Source: Irineochytrium annulatum (lineage: Eukaryota; Chytridiomycota; Chytridiomycetes; Chytridiales; Chytridiaceae). From it: 17,688 bases of DNA. Shown piece after piece: positions 11,051 to 17,688 of the stretch. A program made the position numbers and the translations under genes. Below the pieces are notes generated by a model. It searched no databases, was not told where the DNA came from, and saw only the letters and a list, made by a program, of their open reading frames with translations. Where the stretch lies: contig JADGJL010000473.1 of assembly GCA_027600665.1 (NCBI GenBank), forward strand, positions 1 through 17,688. The letters run 5' to 3'. Each line of letters begins with the position of its first letter. Positions within the stretch are counted from its first letter, which is position 1.

Positions 11051-12719
11051 ATGTGCAGAGGTCCATCACCATCCGCCACGGACCTGCAAATCACGGCGCC
11101 ACCACCCGAACAGATCTACCAAGTAACGCGGTCGACTCAATCCATTGGCACCATGACCACCGGCCCGAAGCGTGTTGTCGTGCGTTTCTTGATCTTGCAT
11201 TGCTGCATTGGGTGGTGGTGATTAACGTGTGTGCAATGCACAGGACGACAACTCAATGTTGCAGGCGCTGAGGGAGCGGTGGGATTATGAGGAGACCTTG
11301 TCGCCCGGTTTCGAACGCGGAGGAGAGATGGTCAAGGCGAGCGGGTCGGCCATCATCCAAGTCATGAAGAGGCCCGCGGCAAGCCTGTGGGAGCACTTTG
11401 CTTTCTTGTTCGTCATGGATGCGAGGGATGTGCCCGTTTTCAACTCGTGCGCCATGGCAACGGGTGAGTTTGGCGCGTGTGGACGGATTGGAGCTAAACG
11501 GAGGGTGAGAATGGGTTGGGCTGCTGAAAGCATAAAGGGTGGCCTTGGTGCGCATGTGTCGCGAGTTACGATAGTCGTGATGCTTTGCCTCTATTATTAT
11601 GTCGTCTAATTGGGGCACCTCGCTTTGCATATTCTAATTACCACCTATTATTGCTAGCCACCATCGTCCCTTCAGCCCTCTACATGATCTTTGGCCACTT
11701 TAATTGGTGGTGGGCACCAATTCACATCGCAATCCTCGTTGCCCAAGCCGCGCCACTCCACCTAGCGCTACACGTCACTTCCCACCGGCCGACGTGGAAC
11801 TACAAGGTGTTGGAGTATTGGATCCCTGTCCTCCTAGGCCCCTTCTTCGGCCAGACTTGGTACACCTACTACTTCCATCACATCAAGATGCACCACGTCG
11901 AGGACAACGCGCCGTCGGATTGCTCGTCGACCCTCTACTTCCAGCGCGACAGCTTTGTTGGCTTCCTTTAGTGAGTTTCAGCTTTCGCAAGTTGTTTTAT
12001 GTTCTTATAATTGTGTGCGCAGCTACTTCTTCCGCTTTTACTTCTTGATCACCTATGACCTTCCTGTGTACTTCATCCGACATACTCAGTACGACAAGGC
12101 GATCCGTGTCGTTTTGGGCGAGTACATGAGCCTCGTCTTCATGTACCTGATGTGCCAGATCCACTTCTACGGCGCGCTCTGGGCCTTTGTTATCCCATAC
12201 AGCATTTCGCGATACGGCATGATGAGCGGCAACTGGTTTGTCGCAAAAATCAGCCATTCTCTTTTTTTTTTTATTTAACCTTGTCAATCTCCCCTCAGGG
12301 TCCAGCACGCCTTCCTCGACCGCGCGGACCCCATGGGCGGCGGCCTGAAGAACTCGATCACGTGCATCGAGACGCCTTACAACCTCATGTGCTTCAACGA
12401 CGGCTACCACGCCTCTCACCACCTGAATGCGAAGCGGCACTGGACAGAGCACCCGCGCGAGCTCCTCCGTAGGCGGCAGGAGTACCACGACGCGAACGCC
12501 ATCATCCTCAAGAATTGCGACTACGACCTGGTGTTCTTCTACCTTCTCACGAAAAACTATGAGCAGATCGCGAGGAGGTGGGTTCATGTTGGCGTTAGGG
12601 ATGGCGAGAGGGAGCCGACGATCGAGGAGCTGGTTAAGGTGTTGAAGGAGAAGACGAGGAGGTTTAGCAGGCAGGAGCTGGAGGCCATTTATGGAAAAGG
12701 GGGGAAGAAGGAGTTTTGA
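11051..12719 (+). CDS. Membrane-bound fatty acid desaturase family protein
   Basis: Exons 11051-11179, 11244-11463, 11658-11970, 12023-12235 and 12299-12719 give 431 aa. All three histidine boxes of the membrane desaturase family are present: H155-x3-H159 (HVTSH), HHIKMHH at 190-196, and H329-x2-HH (HASHH, 329-333). They should bind the di-iron centre. Hydrophobic segments flank them (about 117-150, 167-182, 246-285). This suggests a membrane oxidoreductase, probably in the ER, that desaturates a lipid acyl chain; substrate and position cannot be told from sequence. There is no obvious fused cytochrome b5 domain. Intron 2 (11464-11657, 194 nt) is three times longer than any other in the window. 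The first ATG after an in-frame stop at 10997 was chosen. The charged C-terminus (EELVKVLKEK... to the end) is probably cytosolic. Confidence 0.88.
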
Positions 12720-13439
12720 ACAGCTGGTGGAGAGGGTGTTGCGGATGACCGCTATTTATTACAATATTTGTTTGCATCATCCCTGGGTTAGTCTGCTTTC
12801 ATTACATGGTGAAGTTTCCTACTACGTAGTGAGTGTTTAGCTGAAATCCTTTTCCAACTTGTAAACCTCACCGGATTGTTTCTTGTCACTGATCAAATTC
12901 CCTCTTTCCATTTAGACTTAGTGTTTTGCCAACTCCCTTTCTCTTTTGCCTCGATATCGGTTGGTGACAAATACATGAGCTGGGATGATTGATTGTTTAG
13001 TTGTTACTGGGCTCTGTCGACGTCACATTGAGGAAATCCCCCATCGACGGATATCTGTTGCAGTTTTGAAATTCAATTTAATCGCGACCAAAGGAAGACC
13101 AAAAGAAAATTGCACGAGCTCTGCACCGACTTATTGTGACGTGGTTTTCTCAAAAACAGGCAATCAACAGAGAAAGAAGAAGCATGTAGATGTTGTTCAA
13201 CAAATCACCAAATAAAGAGTTTTGTCGAATTACCAATAAATAATCGCGGGTCAAAGACTTCCTGGGAAACCAAGCAGCGTATCCGCAATCGCCAATCAAT
13301 TTCCCAAGTATATTTCGTGGAAGCCAAGCACCAGTTGCGAGGAAGAGACGCATGATGGCCGACCGGAATATCCTCATATTTCACACTCCGACGCTTTCGA
13401 CTGGTGGAGAACGTTTGGTGATCGGGAGCAAGCTGCATC
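12720..13439. other. Gene-poor segment downstream of the desaturase
   Basis: No convincing gene was found. An AATAAA at 13211-13216 is far (about 490 bp) from the desaturase stop. Open frames here are short or conflict between strands and show no family signature. Confidence 0.5.
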
Positions 13440-13942
13440 CACCCCCCGGGAGCAAGAATAAAAGGCACCCCGATTCTTCCTCGACCCTTCCGTATACCCC
13501 ACCTCCTCCTGACAACCCCTCCTCGTTCACCATTCTCCTCGTGGTCCGCATCCAATTCCGCGTCATGGCTCGCCATCAACACCGCTCCGGGAGAGCCGAC
13601 CGCCCTCCTCCTTGATCGCCCGCTCATCTTGCCGCCTCACCTCCGCCTGCGCTCCACCACGCTCCTCAACGACGCCGATCCTGACATAGGCAACGTTCTG
13701 ACATAGGCAACGGCGTGTCCTCCGGCCGCCGACACACCACAGCGAGCTCAATATCTGGCAACAGCAACACCAAGATCCTCGGCGATATGCTCATTGCCGT
13801 GTTATCACACGGCATCGCTCATCGCCTAGGTTTGTACTGCGTGCATGTACTGCATGCATCATATCTCGCTCACCAAATCTTCCTTCTATCACAGCTTAGT
13901 CGAACCGGGAGTGTGCATTCGGCCACTTCAGCTATGACATGA
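13440..13942 (+). other. Possible broken ORF with a 17-bp tandem duplication
   Basis: An open frame runs from about 13440 to a TAG at 13704-13706 and ends in DADPDIGNVLT. Just there the sequence CTGACATAGGCAACG occurs twice (13681-13695 and 13698-13712), a 17-bp step. Removing one step would join the first frame to a second open frame that ends at 13942 and contains NTKILGDMLIAVLSHGIAHR. A 17-nt intron is too short, so this may be a gene broken by a duplication, or chance. A CT-rich tract and AATAAAAGG (about 13457) precede it. I recognise no family. Confidence 0.2.
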
Positions 13943-14230
13943 TATCGTGGGCAAGTGTCCTGACTTCATTTATTCAGTACTAACCCGCTTCTCGCGTTTT
14001 CTCAAAGATTTGTCATATTACCCCACGGGCTTCGCGACTTATAGTTCATCTTCCTTCTAGTGACCTGCAGTCGATTTTCATCTTCTGGCCTACAGTTCGA
14101 TCGGTTTAATTCTTTAGGACAAATTTATTTTTACATACTTACTCTTGCTCATTCGGCCACCTTCATATCACCCTCTCCTCTTTCATATTCTCGCTGCTCA
14201 TACGCAAACCCTCTCTTTCTGCTTGCAAGG

Positions 14231-14671
14231 ATGCCGGGAGCGTATCGGAACCTCGGCATTTTGTTCTTTGTATTTTCGTCGATGCAGGGATGTCGGGAGC
14301 GTATCGGAAGACCTCGACATCTTTGTTCTTGCTTTGGTAGATGCAGGGATGTTGGGAGCGTATCGGAAGACCCCGACGTCCTTGTTTCGTAGAAGCTGCG
14401 ATGCCGGGAGCGTATCGGAAGACCTCGGCATTACACGCTTTATTTTTTTGTAACTTCCATAGAGGCTAGGATGCCGGGAGCGTATCGGAAGACCTCGGTG
14501 TCCTGTGCTTACTTTTTTCTGCTTATGGGGATGCCGGGAGCGTATCGGAAGACCTCGACATCTTCATTCTTCTTTTCGGCCAGGATGTCGGGAGCGTATC
14601 GGAAGACCTCGATATTCATGGCTTTTATTTTTGGCATCAGACGTCGGGAGCGTATCGGAAGACCTCGACAT
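14231..14671 (+). repeat. Array of eight covarying 31-nt hairpin units
   Basis: Copies are at 14231-14259 (29 nt, 2-nt deletion), 14290-14320, 14349-14379, 14401-14431, 14471-14501, 14531-14561, 14585-14615 and 14641-14671. Each has a 6-nt left arm (ATGCCG or variant), a core GGAGCGTATCGGAAGACCT, and a 6-nt right arm (CGGCAT or variant). The arms are inverted repeats. Position 4 of the left arm and its partner are C-G in copies 1, 4 and 5, T-A in copies 2, 3, 7 and 8, and mismatched (C/A) in copy 6. Other changes in copies 3, 5 and 7 leave G-U wobbles on the + strand. The core is identical in all but copies 1 and 3; in copy 3 its last T is C, turning a G-U into a G-C. Spacers are T-rich, 21-39 nt, and step lengths (59, 59, 52, 70, 60, 54, 56) are not constant. 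Strand is inferred from the wobbles. Function unknown. Confidence 0.9.
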
Positions 14672-15283
14672 GTTTTGCTTTTTTTCTTGCGCATCGCCCC
14701 TATCTTGTGCCAATTGTTTTTTGGCCTTGCTTCTTCTTGATATGCGTGATGTATACAAATATATATGGTTAGCGACCTTTGTCGTCTGATTCTTTATGCA
14801 ATCTTTTTCCTCGTCATGTCCGGAATAAATGACAGCTTAACAGGTGCACTTAGAGTAATATGATAAATGACGATAACTCTGTATCCTTCCATCTCGGTGT
14901 CTAGCTTGCGGGTGGCAAATAAAGGTGTATGAATAAGGACATGGCGAGTGCCAGGCTGTAGATGCCAGCAGATAAAGTAGACATCATACAACGGCCAGGC
15001 CGCTTATCCAAATGATGTTAAGGACTTCGTAACAAGGCCAGAAATTTACGCTATCTGAATTTAGGACAGGACCACGGTGTTATCAAGCGAGAAGACGCCA
15101 AAAGGCGAATGCGACGCCAGAAACGCTATGACCGTCATGGCGTGACGCCGCGCACGCCTGCCAACCCATCTGGAGGTGGCCAGGCGAAGAGGAGGAATCG
15201 GCCGGAAACCCCCCAGAGGCAACGCGAAGGAGCACCTGCCAGAGCCAGATATTCAAAATGATCAATTTTCATGTAAACCCTGA
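14672..15283. other. Gene-poor segment between the hairpin array and the MFS gene
   Basis: No recognised gene. On the plus strand 15022-15261 is an 80-codon open frame with very basic sequence (KREDAKRRMRRQKRYDRHG in its middle) and a single internal ATG at 15109. It could be a remnant or a spliced exon of something outside my recognition, or chance. Nothing else stands out. Confidence 0.4.
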
Positions 15284-15289
15284 TTTATT
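15284..15289 (-). promoter_or_regulatory. Polyadenylation signal AATAAA (minus strand) of the MFS gene
   Basis: TTTATT on the plus strand reads AATAAA on the minus strand, about 147 bp after the transporter stop. It is the first canonical signal downstream of that gene. Confidence 0.45.
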
Positions 15290-15435
15290 GCCGAATGGTA
15301 GTATGAGGTATCTTTGAAAATGTGTATACTGATTGCAAGAGGAACATATGTAACATATCAAGCAAGCAATTAAAAGAATAGGGTCGGAAGTAAGCACGTG
15401 GGGTGATGTAAGGTGGACATGGCGTCCCATCTGCC

Positions 15436-17306
15436 TCAGCTCTCCGTCCCGGTCTCGGTGGTCTCGCGCTGCTCCTGCTCGATGAGAGGCGGGGAGCGGA
15501 GGTGCATGAACAATGACAGCGTAAGCGCGACCCCATAAATGGCCGCGGAGAAGAAGTAAACGTTCGGGTAGATCATTGCCGCAATCTAAGGAAGGTTAAG
15601 ACGAAGTAGATTTCGTAAGCTTCAACATTGTGAGGGAAGGAAAGAGAACGCACCTGCACCGTCCCCAAAAGCGCGACACTATCCATAAGCGACAACACGG
15701 CGCTAACGAACGCCAACCGATTCGGCTGCACGAACTCCGACAATATCAACCGCATCGAGAGCGGAACGATGGCCGTCACGGCGTCGATGGGCGCTACGGC
15801 CAGCCACACCCTGCCCGATCTCGCCAGAGCGAACAGCAGCGAACCCGCAACGGCGCAGACAAGCGCGACGCGGAGGAGGACCTGCTGGAGACGGACCGTC
15901 ACGGCACGCTTAACGTTTTCCGAGACGGGACCATCGTTCACGACGGCGGCGCCAGCGCCATTGCCATTATCGCGACCTTCCTCCGTTATGGTCGTCGGAA
16001 TAGCGTCGCCATCGCGCTTGGCCATGCGTTTCATGAAGAAGCGGCGGAGGGCGCGCTCAACCTGAGGCAGGAGAAGGGCGACCGTTACGCCGCTGAGGAT
16101 ACTCTGCTCGATCGAGAAGAAAGCGGACTCGAGCGTTCCCCAGCCGAATCTGCAGGATGACCGGATTAAAATTAAGGTTTTGGACGTTGCAACAAGCAGG
16201 CGACATACGTACTTATAGTTAGCATATTGTACATAATAGCTCCCTTTGAAGTACGCCATCGCCGACACGAGCTGAATGATAAGCAGCAGGGGCGGCAACG
16301 TCCTGAACGCGTCGAGCTCACTCCAGAATCGCGCCCACATAGTCCGGGTGGCGGCCGTCGCGGCGGATGAGGCCGCTCGCCGCTTCTTTGGGTCGAGCGT
16401 TTCCGGTACCACGAAGACGATGTAGACGATGGCGAGAGTCGAGAGGGAGGCCGAGATGCGGAAGACGCGGAGGAAGGCCTCCACGGCCAGGCTCTTGCCT
16501 ACGAGCACGCCGCCGATGAACGTGCCGAATAGGGTAGCGACGACGCCGAGGCCATTGTAGGTGCCTATAACACGGGCACGACTCTCGGAAGTTGTTATCT
16601 CAACTACAACAAAATTGGACGTTAGCTCATATCGGGTAGTAAATAGGTTCAAACCGAGAGATGCGAATCCCACGGACACAATAACGGCGAACCCGCCCGA
16701 GATGCCGATAAGTGCCTTCGGAATAATGAAGCAGAACACGGGGAGGTTGTAAGTCGCGACCAGGTACGGCGTCCACATCTCCAACAAGCAGCTGAACGAC
16801 AGCATGATAAAAATGGGCTTCCGTCCGATCCGATCAGACATGTACGCGATAAACGTGGACGTCAGAATGGACGGGAGGATCAGGGCCGCGGCGATGCGGG
16901 CATGGTAGTTCGCGATATCTTGTTGCACTGCTCACAGGTATTAGTAATGCCCGTTCTGGAGGAAACAGCACCGGTGGCACTCTGTACCTTCGGACGAGTT
17001 GCAAGGGACAGTATGGTTCGAGCCGGGGATCTGATGCGTCTGGCAGATCTTCTGAATGACGAACTGCTGCAAGGGCGTGTCCAGGATGCTGTAGCCGAGG
17101 CCGAAAAGGAGCGTGCATGGCAGGTACAGGTATGGCCGCCAGGGCGATGGGGGTTGCTTCTGCTCGGCTTCGGGCGGCGTGGGTAGAAGCAGTGGAGTGG
17201 CCTCGTCCGCGGCTTCCCGTAGGTCCTCCGGGAGAAGCAACAAGGTGCGCGAGGCTGAGAGAGCGTCTTCCTCAGTCATTGGAGCAGGGGCGGCGTCGTT
17301 GCCCAT
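15436..17306 (-). CDS. Major facilitator superfamily transporter, SLC46/folate-transporter-like
   Basis: Minus-strand exons 17306-16988, 16927-16213, 16149-15654 and 15585-15436 give 559 aa with about 12 hydrophobic segments. The N-terminal 60 residues are cytosolic-looking, with acidic dileucine-type stretches. TM1 (YLYLPCTLLFGLGYSILDTP) is followed by a long outside loop with two Cys and two N-glycosylation sequons (NHT, NSS). The loop resembles that of the proton-coupled folate transporter group. MFS motif A is DRIGRK at residues 137-142. A long central loop after TM6 carries the Lys/Arg-rich PETLDPKKRR. The substrate cannot be deduced; SLC46-like is a resemblance from memory. Intron 16150-16212 is 63 nt with no stop in frame, so retention would add 21 residues. 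Intron joins restore VQQDIANYHARI and KFGWG. The gene is convergent with the desaturase across the hairpin-array region. Confidence 0.9.
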
Positions 17307-17656
17307 TATGGCTCAAGTCAGTTGAAGCCGGGAAGTTGCCGTGTCGCCGCGTCGGGGTTTCCGCGTCTCGTCGGCTCGGCCTTATCAGTAACAGTCACCA
17401 CGAACGACCGAACAACGATCGGCCCACCCATTTCCACCAGCCCTGCTGCTGACAATTCGCGGGCGGACACAAGCGAACTCCTCCAAGCCGCCCGGCTGCA
17501 GTTCAACCACGATTGTTGGGGCCACCAGGCCTGGAAACATACTCAACTGCAAACTGCAGAGTTGTTATTTATATCCTCATCTCGAAGCTTGTTCTTTGTT
17601 TCGTTCTTTTCCTCGTCTTGGGCTAAAATCTTTTTTGTCTACTGACATTTTTTGAT
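17307..17656. promoter_or_regulatory. Intergenic promoter region upstream of the MFS gene
   Basis: A 350-bp region upstream of the transporter start codon. Its right part has TTATTTATAT (about 17564-17573) followed by a CT-rich tract, which looks like a fungal promoter for a plus-strand gene starting at 17657. No open frame here has a recognisable product. Confidence 0.4.
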
Positions 17657-17688
17657 ATGCCTAACAAGGGCAACGTTCCCCCCAAAAA
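17657..17688 (+). CDS. Possible start of a plus-strand gene, cut by the window end
   Basis: An ATG followed by CCT AAC AAG GGC AAC GTT CCC CCC AAA (MPNKGNVPPK) lies after a TATA-like and pyrimidine-rich stretch. The Lys/Pro/Gly start resembles small basic nuclear or ribosomal proteins, but 10 codons are too few for a name. Confidence 0.35.
   Translation, partial: MPNKGNVPPK

Noticed and set aside
13205..13627. 140-codon minus-strand open frame
   Set aside because: No recognisable domain and no supporting signals; the other strand is open as well, so chance is likely.
14231..14671. CRISPR array
   Set aside because: Repeats with spacers look similar at first sight, but the spacers are T-rich, partly alike and of uneven length, the repeats vary in their arms, there are no cas genes, and the genes are eukaryotic with introns.
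14281..14671. Chain of 12-nt microexons (AG before each unit, GTATCG inside it)
   Set aside because: Spacers lack a consistent branch site, GTATCG is not a donor used elsewhere in the window, and the arm beyond the supposed donor covaries with the supposed exon, which fits a hairpin better.
14145..14789. Repeat-containing protein (GAYRKTS / GSVSEDL / FRYAP peptides in open frames)
   Set aside because: The repeat step is not a multiple of three, so each copy falls in a different frame and no single frame reads all copies. The apparent peptides are by-products of the repeat.
15630..16160. 176-codon plus-strand open frame
   Set aside because: It is antisense to the MFS transporter, polar and charged throughout, with no signature. 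The minus strand encodes clear membrane helices.

Overview
The window looks like nuclear DNA of a zoosporic (flagellated) fungus, most likely a chytrid. Genes are densely packed. They carry many very short introns, about 38-77 nt with one of 194 nt, with GT-AG ends and CTAAC/CTGAC-like branch sites. The proteins are of fungal type. The left-edge gene encodes BBS7, a subunit of the ciliary BBSome, which is expected only in an organism that still builds a flagellum. I made all splice models by eye. Every model starting inside the window gives an exon sum divisible by three and an uninterrupted protein that matches its family across the joins.

Layout, left to right. 1-1904 (+): C-terminal part of BBS7, cut by the window edge. 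2026-3829 (+): proteasome ATPase RPT2, 10 exons. 3927-5863 (+): NAF1, the H/ACA snoRNP assembly factor, 4 exons. 6090-7371 (-): transcription elongation factor TFIIS, 7 exons. 7463-8621 (+): peroxisomal RING E3 PEX10, 6 exons, divergent from TFIIS across 91 bp. 8677-9765 (-): pantothenate synthetase, 4 exons, ending 55 bp from PEX10. 9865-10656 (-): a disordered, basic, Gly/Arg/Ser-rich protein I do not recognise. 11051-12719 (+): membrane fatty acid desaturase, 5 exons. 15436-17306 (-): MFS transporter resembling the SLC46/folate-transporter group, 4 exons. 17657-17688 (+): possible first codons of another gene.

The only large gene-poor stretch is 12720-15435, between the convergent desaturase and transporter genes. 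It holds the most unusual signal in the window: eight copies of a 31-nt hairpin unit at 14231-14671. The inner 19 nt is almost invariant and the outer 6-bp stem covaries between copies (C-G swaps to U-A, plus G-U wobbles). Most of the wobble changes pair only if the RNA is read from the + strand. The spacers are T-rich and variable, and spacing is not a multiple of three, so selection appears to act on a folded RNA or DNA hairpin and not on a peptide. I know of no described element that matches it.

The genes are mostly housekeeping (proteasome, snoRNP assembly, Pol II elongation, peroxisome import, coenzyme A precursor synthesis, lipid desaturation, transport, ciliary trafficking). They do not form a pathway; this is an ordinary compact fungal gene neighbourhood plus one unexplained structured repeat array.
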